DNA of 47,322 nucleotides from an uncultured Muribaculaceae bacterium (GCA_947632485.1 CANRPJ010000023.1:1-47322), one strand, 5' to 3'. Shown: positions 22,783 to 32,491, numbered from the stretch's first letter. Program-made: numbers and translations. The notes: generated by a model not told the origin, from the letters alone.

Positions 22783-24904
22783 GTTCGGGAGTTCCGACAT
22801 AAAGTACCTCAAGGGAGTAGGTGCAGCCAGAGGCAGCGCCTTAGCCGATGAGTTCGGAATCCGCACTTTTCGCGATCTGCTGTATTATTTCCCGTTTCGC
22901 TACAACGACCGCAGCCGCTTCTACAAAATAGCGGAGCTGGAGGGCGAGATGCCGGCGATTCAGATTCGGGGTCGGTTTGTAAGATTCTCCACGGAAGGTG
23001 AGGGGGCGAGGCAGCGCTTGGTCGGTCTCTTTTCCGATGGCCGAAGCCTTATGGAAGTGTTGTGGTTTTCAAGGCGAAGACAGATTCGTGAGAGTCTTTC
23101 TCTTGACCGCGAATACGTGATCTTCGGCAAGCCGCAGTTCTTCAGGGGTAGCTATTCTATGGTTCACCCTGAGATAGAGATATTTGATCCTGAGAGGCCG
23201 CCCGAGGGCCTAAGAGGGCAGTATAATCTTTCGGAAGGAGCCCGCAAGAAAGGCTTTACAAGCAAGGCTATTGGAAAGCTGATAGCCAATGCACTGGAGC
23301 TCCCGGCATTCGCTTCCCTGCAAGACACTCTTCCTGCTTCCGTGGTTAAAGCGAAGCGGCTCATGCCGCTTGCCCAGGCTCTGCGCGCCATTCATTTCCC
23401 TACCGATCCTGTGGCGTTGCGGAGGGCGAGGGAGCGCTTCAAGTTCGAGGAGCTTTTCTATGTGGAGCTTCATATCCTCCGGTTCTCGCGCGAGCGCGGT
23501 GCGGCTATCCGCGGCCCGGTGTTCGCCTCGGTGGGGGAGAAGTTCAACCGCTTCTATGCTGATGTGCTTCCATTTCCCCTTACCGGAGCTCAGAAACGGG
23601 TGATTAAGGAGATCCGGGCCGATATGCGTACCGGGCGGCAGATGAACCGGCTCGTGCAGGGCGATGTGGGCTGCGGCAAGACCCTGGTGGCTTTCATGAC
23701 CATGCTGATAGCGGCCGATAATGGTTTCCAGGCTGCCCTGATGGCTCCTACGGAAATACTTGCCCGTCAGCACTATGCTGGCCTCAAGGAGTGGGGCGAT
23801 GCAGTCGGTGTGCGCGTAGAGGTTCTTACCGGAAGCAGTAAGGCCTCGGAGCGAAGAGAGATAGATGCCGGCCTTGCCGACGGGTCGATTTCGATTCTGG
23901 TCGGCACCCACGCCCTTCTTGAAGACCGGGTGAAATTCCGGAATTTGGGTCTCGCGGTAATCGACGAGCAGCATAGGTTCGGAGTGGCCCAGAGGGCGCG
24001 GCTGTGGGAAAAGAGCGTGGTGTCGCCTCATGTTCTGGTCATGACTGCCACACCTATTCCCCGCACCCTGGCGATGACCGTATATGGCGATCTCGACGTG
24101 TCCGTAATAGATGAGCTTCCGCCGGGGCGTAAACCGGTCACGACGCTGCTGCGTTATGAGGATTCCCGGTCAGATGTTTCGCGCATAGTTAACGCGGAGC
24201 TAAAGGCCGGCCGTCAGGTCTACATCGTGTATCCGCTTGTGCATGAAAGCGATAAGCTCGATTTGAAGAGCGTGGAGGAGGGTTATGAGCGCATCTGCGC
24301 CGCTTATCCTTCCTATAGGGCTTGCCTCGTTCACGGTCAGCTTTCTCCCGATGAGAAAGCGAGGCAGATGGAGTTGTTTGTAAGCGGTAAAGCGCGTATA
24401 ATGGTGGCTACTACGGTGATAGAGGTAGGTGTCAATGTCCCCAATGCCACGGTGATGATTATCGAGAATGCCGAGCGCTTCGGTCTTTCGCAGCTTCATC
24501 AGCTCAGAGGGCGTGTAGGTAGGGGAGCCGACAGGAGCTATTGCGTGCTGATGAGCCATTACAAGACTGCCGCGCCTACGCGTAAGCGCCTCGAAATCAT
24601 GACCGAAACTTCCGATGGATTCGTGCTCGCTGAAGCCGATATGAAGATGCGCGGTCCCGGCGATATGGAAGGCACCCAGCAGAGCGGCATAGCATTCAAT
24701 CTGCGTATAGCAAATCTGGCTACTGACGGCCAGATAATTGAGGCAGCCCGGGAAGAGGCGGGGAAGATACTCGATGCGATGCCAGAACTCTCAGGGGGGA
24801 AATCATCGGGAGAGACTGCGGTTTCTCCGGCTGATGCCGAGATTCTGAAAGGGGAGCTCGCGTTGAGATTCGGGCGTAGTGTAGACTGGAGTCATATATC
24901 CTGA
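22775..24904 (+). CDS. recG: ATP-dependent DNA helicase RecG
   Basis: A 709-residue branched-DNA helicase that remodels stalled replication forks and Holliday junctions. The N-terminal wedge/OB domain occupies about residues 1-200. The helicase core has Walker A GDVGCGKT (296-303), DEQH box (397-400), MTATPIPRTLAM, and motif VI QLRGRVGRG. The C-terminal region with GPGDMEGTQQSG is also characteristic. It begins inside the last 8 nt of ispD, an indication of coupling. Length is normal. Confidence 0.96.
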   Translation: MHRFGSSDIKYLKGVGAARGSALADEFGIRTFRDLLYYFPFRYNDRSRFYKIAELEGEMPAIQIRGRFVRFSTEGEGARQRLVGLFSDGRSLMEVLWFSRRRQIRESLSLDREYVIFGKPQFFRGSYSMVHPEIEIFDPERPPEGLRGQYNLSEGARKKGFTSKAIGKLIANALELPAFASLQDTLPASVVKAKRLMPLAQALRAIHFPTDPVALRRARERFKFEELFYVELHILRFSRERGAAIRGPVFASVGEKFNRFYADVLPFPLTGAQKRVIKEIRADMRTGRQMNRLVQGDVGCGKTLVAFMTMLIAADNGFQAALMAPTEILARQHYAGLKEWGDAVGVRVEVLTGSSKASERREIDAGLADGSISILVGTHALLEDRVKFRNLGLAVIDEQHRFGVAQRARLWEKSVVSPHVLVMTATPIPRTLAMTVYGDLDVSVIDELPPGRKPVTTLLRYEDSRSDVSRIVNAELKAGRQVYIVYPLVHESDKLDLKSVEEGYERICAAYPSYRACLVHGQLSPDEKARQMELFVSGKARIMVATTVIEVGVNVPNATVMIIENAERFGLSQLHQLRGRVGRGADRSYCVLMSHYKTAAPTRKRLEIMTETSDGFVLAEADMKMRGPGDMEGTQQSGIAFNLRIANLATDGQIIEAAREEAGKILDAMPELSGGKSSGETAVSPADAEILKGELALRFGRSVDWSHIS

Positions 24905-24920
24905 AAAACACCGATTTAAG

Positions 24921-26255
24921 ATGAAAGAGAAAGAATTTTTACCGCTTGTCAGCGAGCGTCTGGGCATTGAGGAGCTCAACCCGATGCAGAAGAAGATGAT
25001 GGAGAGCGCCTCGGGAGGGAAAGATATAATCCTACTCTCACCGACCGGCACCGGGAAGACTCTTGCTTTCGTGCTTCCCATGTTGAAGCTGATGAAAGCT
25101 CCTACCGGAAGAGTGCAATGCGTGGTAATTGCTCCGAGTCGCGAACTGGTGCTTCAGATTTCAGGAGTGATCCGGACGGTGGCTCCCGGATTCAAGACGG
25201 TAGCTTTATATGGCGGTCATAAGGTTGAAGATGAGGAGAACTCCCTCAGGATAGTGCCGGATATAGTGGTAGCTACGCCTGGCCGACTGCTCGATCATGC
25301 GAAGCGCAGGAATGTAGATCTGCTGCCATGCCGCTTGCTGGTGCTCGATGAATTTGATAAGACCCTTGAGCTTGGCTTTGAGGAAGATATGAGTAAGATA
25401 TGCTCGCGACTGAAGAATGTGAGCCGAACTATCCTCACTTCAGCCACCCGGGCTGACTCTCTGCCGGATTTCCTTCGGCTCGAAAGCGCCAGAACTCTCG
25501 ATTTTCTCGGTTCTGAAGGAAATGTGAGGAGCCGTATGAGGGTGCATAGGGTCGATGCCGATGGTAAGGATAAGCTTGATTCCCTTGCCTCGCTTCTTGC
25601 CGCTCTCGAGAAAGGGTCTGTGCCTGAGCGAACTATCGTGTTTGTGAACCATCGTGAAAGCGCGGAGCGTGTGGCTCAGTATCTGCGGAGTCAGAAAGTA
25701 GACTGCGTGCTTTATCATGGTGCTCTCGACCAGACAGAGCGCGAGAAGGCGATAGCGAGGTTCAACAATGGTTCCAGGCCTGTTTTAGTGGCTACTGATT
25801 TGGCTGCAAGGGGGTTGGACATAGAGCATGTGGCCAACGTGATTCATTATCACGCTCCGCTGACTGTCGAGGCGTGGACGCACCGCAACGGCCGCACTGC
25901 CCGAGTGGATCGCCAGGGCGATATCTACCTTCTGGTGGGTCCTGACGAAGATATTAAGGAGTTTGTAGATTTCGATGATACGCTCCATACCGATCCCACG
26001 GCCCGCCCGTCGGCGCGTTCCGAATGGGAGACTCTCCATATAGCCGAGGGTCGCAAGGAGAAACTGTCGAAAGGCGATATAGCAGGCTTTCTGATAAAGG
26101 AGGGAGGACTTGCTCCTGAAGAGATTGGAAAGATCGATGTGATGGACCATTATTCGCTTGTGGCAGTGGCCCGGAAGCAGGCTGCCGGGGTGGTGGAGCG
26201 CCTTGCCGATGCCAAGCTCAAGGGGCGGAAAAGGCGTCTTCGGATAGCTGACTGA
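24921..26255 (+). CDS. DEAD-box-family RNA helicase with a DEFD motif II
   Basis: A 444-residue superfamily 2 helicase. It has Walker A SPTGTGKT (40-47), motif Ia APSREL, TPGR, motif II DEFD (143-146) where most relatives have DEAD, SAT (174-176), ATDLAARGLD (291-300), and motif VI HRNGRTAR (321-328) in place of the usual HRIGRTGR. A C-terminal extension of about 110 residues, lysine/arginine-rich at the very end, may bind RNA. It lies 16 nt after recG. It probably helps ribosome assembly or mRNA turnover; no specific orthologue is recognised. Confidence 0.88.
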   Translation: MKEKEFLPLVSERLGIEELNPMQKKMMESASGGKDIILLSPTGTGKTLAFVLPMLKLMKAPTGRVQCVVIAPSRELVLQISGVIRTVAPGFKTVALYGGHKVEDEENSLRIVPDIVVATPGRLLDHAKRRNVDLLPCRLLVLDEFDKTLELGFEEDMSKICSRLKNVSRTILTSATRADSLPDFLRLESARTLDFLGSEGNVRSRMRVHRVDADGKDKLDSLASLLAALEKGSVPERTIVFVNHRESAERVAQYLRSQKVDCVLYHGALDQTEREKAIARFNNGSRPVLVATDLAARGLDIEHVANVIHYHAPLTVEAWTHRNGRTARVDRQGDIYLLVGPDEDIKEFVDFDDTLHTDPTARPSARSEWETLHIAEGRKEKLSKGDIAGFLIKEGGLAPEEIGKIDVMDHYSLVAVARKQAAGVVERLADAKLKGRKRRLRIAD

Positions 26256-26315
26256 TAAATGCTGCCGGAAACGCAAAAAGATGGAGAAAAACGAGGAAAT
26301 TTCAAGAAAAATGCT

Positions 26316-26323
26316 TACCTTTG
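26316..26323 (+). promoter_or_regulatory. Promoter of the PFOR gene
   Basis: TACCTTTG fits the -7 box, with a leader of about 50 nt. No clear -33 element is seen. Confidence 0.5.
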
Positions 26324-26378
26324 TGGTGTAAATCACGATTTCAAAAGACAATATTTAACTAACGAACATAACCTGATT

Positions 26379-29300
26379 ATGAACAAAGAGAAAAAATTTC
26401 TGACTTGTGACGGCAACCAGGCGGCTGCCCACATCAGCTATATGTTCAGCGAAGTGGCTGCGATCTACCCGATCACCCCTTCGTCGACAATGGCTGAGTA
26501 TGTCGACGATTGGAGCGCCGCCGGCCGGAAGAACATATTCGGCGAGACCGTGCTCGTGCAGGAGATGCAGAGCGAGGCGGGAGCGGCCGGTGCTGTTCAT
26601 GGTTCGCTGCAGGCAGGAGCCCTGACCTCTACATATACTGCATCGCAGGGTCTGCTGCTGATGATTCCCAACATGTACAAGATTGCCGGTGAGCTGCTTC
26701 CCGGAGTGTTCCATGTCTCGGCCCGCGCCCTGGCAAGCCACGCCCTAAGCATCTTCGGCGATCATCAGGACGTGATGTCTGTGCGTCAGACCGGTTTCGC
26801 AATGCTTTGCGAGGGTAGCGTGCAGGAGGTGATGGACCTTGCAGCAGTAGCCCATCTGTCGGCTATCAAGGGTCGCGTGCCTTTCGTGAATTTCTTCGAC
26901 GGTTTCCGCACTTCGCATGAAATTCAGAAGATCGAAGCTCTCGAGGCTGACCAGCTTGCTCCGCTGCTCGACCGCGAGGCTCTCGACGCTTTCCGCAAGC
27001 GTGCCCTTAACTCCGATAATCCGGAGGCTCGCGGCATGGCTGAGAATCCCGACGTATATTTCCAGCATGTCGAGACCCGCAACAAATACTACGAGGCTAT
27101 CCCGGAGATCGTAGAGGGCTACATGAAGGAGATCAATAAGCTGACCGGCCGCAACTATGGCCTCTTCACCTACTATGGAGCTCCCGATGCAGAGCGTGTG
27201 ATCATCGCTATGGGTAGCGTGACGCAGGCCGTGCAGGAGGTGATCGACAGCCTTACGGCAAAGGGTGAGAAGGTAGGTCTGGTGAGCGTGCATCTCTACC
27301 GTCCTTTCTCGGCCAAGCATTTCCTTGCCGCTGTGCCCGCTACGGCTAAGCGCATCGCAGTGCTCGACCGCACCAAGGAGCCGGGATCGAACGGCGAGCC
27401 CCTCTATCTCGACGTGAAAGACTGCTTCTATGGTAAGGAGAATGCCCCGCTGGTAGTAGGCGGCCGCTATGGTCTGGGCTCAAAGGATACCACTCCTGCA
27501 CAGATCCTCTCAGTATTCGACAACCTCGCACTTCCCGAGCCGAAGAATCATTTCACCATCGGCATTGTCGACGATGTCACCTTCACCTCGCTTCCCGTGC
27601 TTCCTGAGCTTCACCTCGGTGGCAAGGGCGTGGTAGCCTGCAAGTTCTTCGGTCTCGGTGCCGACGGTACTGTAGGTGCCAACAAGAACTCCGTGAAGAT
27701 TATCGGCGATAATACCGACAAATATTGCCAGGCTTATTTCAGCTACGACTCGAAGAAGTCGGGTGGCTTCACCTGCTCTCACCTCCGTTTCGGCGATGAG
27801 CCTATCCGCAGCACCTATCTGGTGACGACGCCAAACTTCGTGGCTTGCCACGTTCAGGCATATCTGCACATGTACGATGTGCTCCGCGGCATTCAGGAGG
27901 GCGGCACCTTCCTGCTCAATACCGTATGGGAAGGCGAAGAGCTCGCCAAGAATCTGCCTAACAAGGTGAAGCGCACTCTGGCCCAGAAGAATGTGAAGCT
28001 CTATTACATCAACGCCACCAAGATTGCTCAGGAAATCGGACTTGGCAACCGCACCAATACGATTCTTCAGAGCGCCTTCTTCCGCATCACGGAGGTGATT
28101 CCGGTGGATCTGGCTGTTGAGCAGATGAAGAAATTCATCGTGAAGAGCTACGGTAAGAAGGGCGAGAATATCGTCAACATGAACTATGCAGCCGTAGACC
28201 GCGGCTCTGAGTATAAGGAACTCGAAGTGGATCCCGCATGGGCAACCCTCGAAGATGAAGCTCCCGTGAAGCGCGATGAGCCGGAGTTCATCACCAATGT
28301 GGTTCGTCCGATCAATGCTCAGGACGGTGACCTTCTCCCGGTAAGCGCTCTTGTGGATCGTGCCGACGGCACCTGGCCGCAGGGCACAGCCGCTTATGAG
28401 AAGCGCGGTGTGGCTACCTTCGTGCCCCAGTGGATTCCAGACAACTGTATCCAGTGCAACAAGTGCTCCTACGTTTGTCCTCACGCTACTATCCGTCCGT
28501 TCGTCCTCACCGAGGAGGAGCAGAAGGGCTACTTCGCCGATCCCGCACGCAGCATTCCAGCTATCGGCAAGACAATGACCGGCATGCGCTTCGTGCAGCA
28601 GGTCGATGTGCTCGACTGTCTCGGTTGCGGCAACTGTGCCGACGTCTGCCCGGGTAAGAAGGGCGAGAAGGCGCTCGTAATGAAGCCTCTCGATACTCAG
28701 CTCGGCGTTCAGGAAGGCTGGGACTACTGCATGGAGCATGTGGCTAACAAGGCATCTCTCGTAGATGTGAAGGCCAACGTGAAGAACAGCCAGTTTGCCG
28801 AACCGCTCTTTGAGTTCTCCGGTGCTTGCTCCGGTTGCGGCGAGACTCCTTATGTGAAGCTGATGACCCAGCTCTTCGGCGACCGTCAGGTGATTGCCAA
28901 CGCTACGGGTTGCTCTTCGATCTACTCCGGTTCTGTGCCTTCCACTCCTTATTGCAAGAATGAGCAGGGCCACGGTCCGGCATGGGCTAACTCCCTCTTC
29001 GAGGATTTCTGCGAGTTCGGTCTCGGTATGCACATCGCTTACAATAAGATGCGTATGCGTGTGGAAGAGGCAGTGAAGAATATCGCAGCCTGTGAGAGCG
29101 CACCTGAAGAGGTGAAGGCAGCCTGCAACGAATGGCTTGAGAAGAAAGACGATGCCGAAGGTTCGCGTGCAGCAGCTGAAAAGCTCGTGGCAGCAGTTAA
29201 GGGCGGTGCGGAGAAGGGTTGCTCCGACTGCCAGACAGTGCTCGACCACAGCCACTATCTCGTGAAGCGCAGCCAGTGGATTATCGGCGGCGACGGCGCA

Positions 29301-29972
29301 AGCTACGATATCGGTTTCGGTGGTCTTGACCATGTGATCGCAAGCGGCAAGAACGTCAATATCCTCGTGCTCGATACCGAGGTCTACTCCAATACCGGTG
29401 GCCAGGCTTCCAAGGCAACTCCTATCGGTGCTATCGCTAAGTTTGCCGCCAGCGGCAAGCGCGTGCGCAAGAAGGATCTCGGCCTTATCGCCACTACCTA
29501 TGGCTATGTGTATGCAGCTCAGGTAGCTATGGGTGCTGACAATGCTCAGACGCTGAAAGCCTTCCGCGAGGCTGAGGCTTACGACGGCCCGTCGATCATC
29601 ATAGCCTATGCTCCCTGTATCAACCATGGTCTGAAGGCCGGAATGGGTCACAGCCAGGAGGAGGAGCGCAGAGCTGTAGAATGCGGCTACTGGCACCTCT
29701 GGCGCTACAATCCGGAACTTGAGAAGGAAGGCAAGACGCCGTTCACTCTCGACAGCAAGGAGCCCGACTGGAGCAAATTCTCCGACTTCCTGAAGGGTGA
29801 GGTGCGCTATGCATCGGTATGGAAGCAGTATCCTGCAGAGGCTGAGGAGCTCTTCAAGGCCGCTGAGGAGAATGCCCGCTGGCGCTACAACAACTATAAG
29901 CGTCTCAGCCAGATGCCTCCTATGGAAGATCCTGCAATGGGCTCCGATGAAGAGGCTCTCCGCAAATCCTGA
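26379..29972 (+). CDS. nifJ: Pyruvate:ferredoxin (flavodoxin) oxidoreductase, single-chain
   Basis: A 1197-residue enzyme converting pyruvate and CoA to acetyl-CoA and CO2 while reducing ferredoxin, the central anaerobic pyruvate step. The domain order is normal: N-terminal TPP/pyruvate domain with YPITPSSTMAE, CoA-binding domain, a two-cluster ferredoxin domain (first CxxCxxCxxxCP at about residue 690, second CLGCGNCADVCPG at about 747), then the TPP domain with CSGCGETPYVK and GGDGASYDIGFGG (about 967-979). I chose the ATG at 26379; the frame is open from 26259 but that part contains the promoter. Strong codon bias and a strong terminator suggest high expression. Confidence 0.97.
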   Translation: MNKEKKFLTCDGNQAAAHISYMFSEVAAIYPITPSSTMAEYVDDWSAAGRKNIFGETVLVQEMQSEAGAAGAVHGSLQAGALTSTYTASQGLLLMIPNMYKIAGELLPGVFHVSARALASHALSIFGDHQDVMSVRQTGFAMLCEGSVQEVMDLAAVAHLSAIKGRVPFVNFFDGFRTSHEIQKIEALEADQLAPLLDREALDAFRKRALNSDNPEARGMAENPDVYFQHVETRNKYYEAIPEIVEGYMKEINKLTGRNYGLFTYYGAPDAERVIIAMGSVTQAVQEVIDSLTAKGEKVGLVSVHLYRPFSAKHFLAAVPATAKRIAVLDRTKEPGSNGEPLYLDVKDCFYGKENAPLVVGGRYGLGSKDTTPAQILSVFDNLALPEPKNHFTIGIVDDVTFTSLPVLPELHLGGKGVVACKFFGLGADGTVGANKNSVKIIGDNTDKYCQAYFSYDSKKSGGFTCSHLRFGDEPIRSTYLVTTPNFVACHVQAYLHMYDVLRGIQEGGTFLLNTVWEGEELAKNLPNKVKRTLAQKNVKLYYINATKIAQEIGLGNRTNTILQSAFFRITEVIPVDLAVEQMKKFIVKSYGKKGENIVNMNYAAVDRGSEYKELEVDPAWATLEDEAPVKRDEPEFITNVVRPINAQDGDLLPVSALVDRADGTWPQGTAAYEKRGVATFVPQWIPDNCIQCNKCSYVCPHATIRPFVLTEEEQKGYFADPARSIPAIGKTMTGMRFVQQVDVLDCLGCGNCADVCPGKKGEKALVMKPLDTQLGVQEGWDYCMEHVANKASLVDVKANVKNSQFAEPLFEFSGACSGCGETPYVKLMTQLFGDRQVIANATGCSSIYSGSVPSTPYCKNEQGHGPAWANSLFEDFCEFGLGMHIAYNKMRMRVEEAVKNIAACESAPEEVKAACNEWLEKKDDAEGSRAAAEKLVAAVKGGAEKGCSDCQTVLDHSHYLVKRSQWIIGGDGASYDIGFGGLDHVIASGKNVNILVLDTEVYSNTGGQASKATPIGAIAKFAASGKRVRKKDLGLIATTYGYVYAAQVAMGADNAQTLKAFREAEAYDGPSIIIAYAPCINHGLKAGMGHSQEEERRAVECGYWHLWRYNPELEKEGKTPFTLDSKEPDWSKFSDFLKGEVRYASVWKQYPAEAEELFKAAEENARWRYNNYKRLSQMPPMEDPAMGSDEEALRKS

Positions 29973-30000
29973 AAGTTCAGCTGAATAACTGATACCGAGG

Positions 30001-30032
30001 GGGGCGCGGACGCTGGTCTGCGCCCCTTTTTC
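30001..30032 (+). terminator. Terminator after PFOR
   Basis: A stem of ggggcgcgga with tctgcgcccc (one mismatch) is followed by a run TTTTTCTCC. It lies 28 nt past the stop. Confidence 0.85.
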
Positions 30033-30051
30033 TCCTCAAATTGTACCGAAT

Positions 30052-31146
30052 ATGAAGAAGATAGCTTTGATTCTGGGGCTGATCCTTGTTTCAGCTTCCG
30101 CAGTGGCTGAGAAAACAGTAGTGTTCCGTCCTGGTGACGGCGGGTCGAAATATTACCGTATCCCGTCAGTCGTAGTGGCTCCTGACGGGGCGGTTCTGGC
30201 AGTAGCTGACAAGCGGATAGAGAGCATGCGCGATCTTCCTGGGAGGATAGAGATTGTAGCACGCCGAAGCGAAGACGGCGGCCGCACATGGGGCGAGACA
30301 GTGACGGTTGCACCCTATGACTCAGTAGGTGGTTGCGGCGATCCGGCGTTGGTGGTTGATGAGAAGCGCGGCAATGTGCTTTGCATCTATACGCATGGCA
30401 ATGGACTCTGGCAAAAAGAGCCGGGGCAGATCAGTGTATCCCATAGCGCAGATGGAGGCAAGACCTGGAGCGAGTCTATCAATCTGAATCCGCAGCTTCT
30501 CTCTGAGAGCGACGGAGTGCCCGGAAAGATATGCACTGAAACCTGGTTTGCCTCTTCAGGAAGGGCGTTGCAGCTGCGCGACGGGCGACTCATCTTTGCT
30601 CTTGTGGCGCGTCCGCATGGATCGAAGAGGTTCGTGAATTATGCGGTATATAGCGATGATGGAGGCTACACCTGGCGCGCTTCGGCACCAGCTTATAGAG
30701 ATGGTGATGAAGCCAAAATAGCGGAGCTTTCTGACGGAACCCTGATGATGAGCATTCGGGTGCGCGAGGAGGGACCGAGGAAATTCGTGTATTCCAAGGA
30801 CCGCGGTGAAACGTGGTCGGAGATGGTTGAGAACGGCGATATGCTCGATCCGGCATGTAATGGCGATCTTATAGTGGCTGAAGCAGATGGCCGCAAAGTG
30901 ATGCTGCATTCACTGCCGGGTACGCCCGACGACAGGCGGGACGTAAGCGTATATACGAGTTTTGATGAAGGCAAGACGTGGTCTGTGAAGACTCTCGTAG
31001 TGGAGGGCGGTTCTGCCTATTCCTCTTTGACGCAGCTTCCCGACGGCTCGATAGGAATCCTCACGGAAGAGGAAACTTCTGACGGCGAGGCCTTTGATAT
31101 AGTTTTCCGCGTTTTCCCGCTCAGCTATTTTCTTGGCGGCCGGTGA
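30052..31146 (+). CDS. Exported sialidase (GH33-like)
   Basis: A 364-residue exo-sialidase. A signal peptide ends at about residue 19 (SAVA/EK). The YRIP motif is at 35-38 with Arg36 of the arginine triad. Five Asp-boxes form the six-blade propeller: SEDGGRTW 73-80, SADGGKTW 132-139, SDDGGYTW 201-208, SKDRGETW 248-255, SFDEGKTW 303-310. Arg236 and Arg295/296 are likely triad members, and Glu220-224 contains the base partner. It would release sialic acid from host mucin or glycans. It stands alone without transport or catabolic genes nearby. Its last 26 nt overlap the 3' end of the convergent biotin gene. Confidence 0.9.
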   Translation: MKKIALILGLILVSASAVAEKTVVFRPGDGGSKYYRIPSVVVAPDGAVLAVADKRIESMRDLPGRIEIVARRSEDGGRTWGETVTVAPYDSVGGCGDPALVVDEKRGNVLCIYTHGNGLWQKEPGQISVSHSADGGKTWSESINLNPQLLSESDGVPGKICTETWFASSGRALQLRDGRLIFALVARPHGSKRFVNYAVYSDDGGYTWRASAPAYRDGDEAKIAELSDGTLMMSIRVREEGPRKFVYSKDRGETWSEMVENGDMLDPACNGDLIVAEADGRKVMLHSLPGTPDDRRDVSVYTSFDEGKTWSVKTLVVEGGSAYSSLTQLPDGSIGILTEEETSDGEAFDIVFRVFPLSYFLGGR

Positions 31147-32491
31147 GAGGTCTCGCTGCTGAGATATATAGCACCCTGTAGGTCAGGAGCGTAGGGAAAG
31201 CGGTTTCCTTATCAGGTCTTACGGGCAGAGAGGGGTGGCGCGGAGAGACTCCGGTAAAACGGAGGTGCATCTTCGCCTCACGCGGGCTTGCAAAGTCTAC
31301 AGGAATCTCTTCCTCTTCAACCATGACCTCCTCAAAAGCCTCATTCAGAAATTGTTCCAGTTCGCTTCGCGAAGGGTAGAGAATCGGAGCCGGGCGCAAT
31401 TGGTCGAGTTCTCCGAGATTACCGGGCAGAAATGTAGAGCAGATGAGCCGTCCTTCCGGGTTGAGAGTCTTGGCTATATTGCGGAAAAAGGCACGAGGAT
31501 TTGCAAACCATTGTATTGTGCTTGCAGAGAGGGCGAAATCGAAATCATGCAGATCGGAATTTCGCTCTATCGCCTCTTCCGCGTCTGCTTCCAGGTAGAT
31601 CTCTATAGGGGCTATCGCATAGCGCGGCATCTTGTAGAGATCGATGAATACAGCTTCGTGCGGCCTCAGAATGGGGGAGTAGAGCCTGGTAAAGAGGCCG
31701 GAACCTGAACCGATTTCCAAAGTGCGTAAGCCATTTGCAGGGGTAAGCATCGAGGCAAGATGACTTGCAATTTTCATCTGAGCCTCGGCATGACGGTCGT
31801 AGTGGGGGAGAGCCCGCTCGAAACTTGAAGACACCTGACGGCTATCGGGCAAGAAGGAGAGTATCAGACTCCTCAGATCCGGACAATGCGGCTCCTGAAG
31901 ATTCACAATCTCAGGGGCTCCAGGCGATTCCTTCCATGCGTTGAGCTGGTTTGCAGGAGGGAAAATAGCATCGTCGAGACCGATGTAGACCCTACGGAAC
32001 CGAAATGGACGGAAAGGTCTTGACGCCACTGCTTTAAGCTGCCTCTTAAGAGCCTCAATATCATCATTCTCAGGCAACAGAGCCGAGGTCTCCTGAAAAT
32101 CCTGAGCGCTGGAAAACATTCGGCGCCTGAATTTGCGCAGGTTTCTCTCGTCGAGATTCGCTTCAGTAGCCTTAAAAATTGATTCAGGAATTCCGCGCAT
32201 ATCATCGGCTGGCCACAAAGTGCCGTTAACGGCTACGGCGGCTGCTATCTTACCCTCCGGCAAACTTGCGGCTACCGCTGCAACTCCGAGCGACCATGCG
32301 AAGAGATAAACGGTAGAATATCCATCGATGAGGCGGCTGTCGAAATCCAGAGTCTCATAGTCAGAGCAGACCATCACGTCCCAGCCTTCTGGAGCGAAAC
32401 CGGCGAAAAAGCGCTCATCGCTGCTCCAACCGGTGAAGACCAGGAGCAAACGGCGGTTACGAGGGTTCTTGTGGGTGAAAACCTGTCTCAT
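31121..32491 (-). CDS. BioG-BioC fusion: pimeloyl-ACP methyl ester esterase and malonyl-ACP methyltransferase
   Basis: A 456-residue two-domain protein. Residues 1-215 form an alpha/beta hydrolase of the BioG (DUF452) type, with Ser67 in FAWSLGVAA, Asp173/174 in YIGLDDAIFP and His202 in EPHCPDL. Residues 219-456 form a BioC SAM methyltransferase, opening SSSFERALPHYDRHAEAQ with SAM motif TLEIGSGSG (257-265). BioC methylates malonyl-ACP to start pimelate synthesis on the fatty-acid machinery and BioG removes the methyl at the end, so both ends of the pathway are on one chain. It overlaps bioF by 4 nt and the sialidase gene tail-to-tail by 26 nt. Confidence 0.92.
   Translation of the reverse strand: MRQVFTHKNPRNRRLLLVFTGWSSDERFFAGFAPEGWDVMVCSDYETLDFDSRLIDGYSTVYLFAWSLGVAAVAASLPEGKIAAAVAVNGTLWPADDMRGIPESIFKATEANLDERNLRKFRRRMFSSAQDFQETSALLPENDDIEALKRQLKAVASRPFRPFRFRRVYIGLDDAIFPPANQLNAWKESPGAPEIVNLQEPHCPDLRSLILSFLPDSRQVSSSFERALPHYDRHAEAQMKIASHLASMLTPANGLRTLEIGSGSGLFTRLYSPILRPHEAVFIDLYKMPRYAIAPIEIYLEADAEEAIERNSDLHDFDFALSASTIQWFANPRAFFRNIAKTLNPEGRLICSTFLPGNLGELDQLRPAPILYPSRSELEQFLNEAFEEVMVEEEEIPVDFASPREAKMHLRFTGVSPRHPSLPVRPDKETAFPTLLTYRVLYISAARPLTGRQENS

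Noticed and set aside
26259..26378. Upstream extension of the PFOR frame
   Set aside because: Contains the TACCTTTG promoter box and lacks similarity to the PFOR N-terminus, which begins at 26379.
27510..29696. Very long antisense open frame (728 codons) opposite the PFOR gene
   Set aside because: It is a shadow produced by the strong codon bias of PFOR; its translation has no recognisable domain and no start signals.
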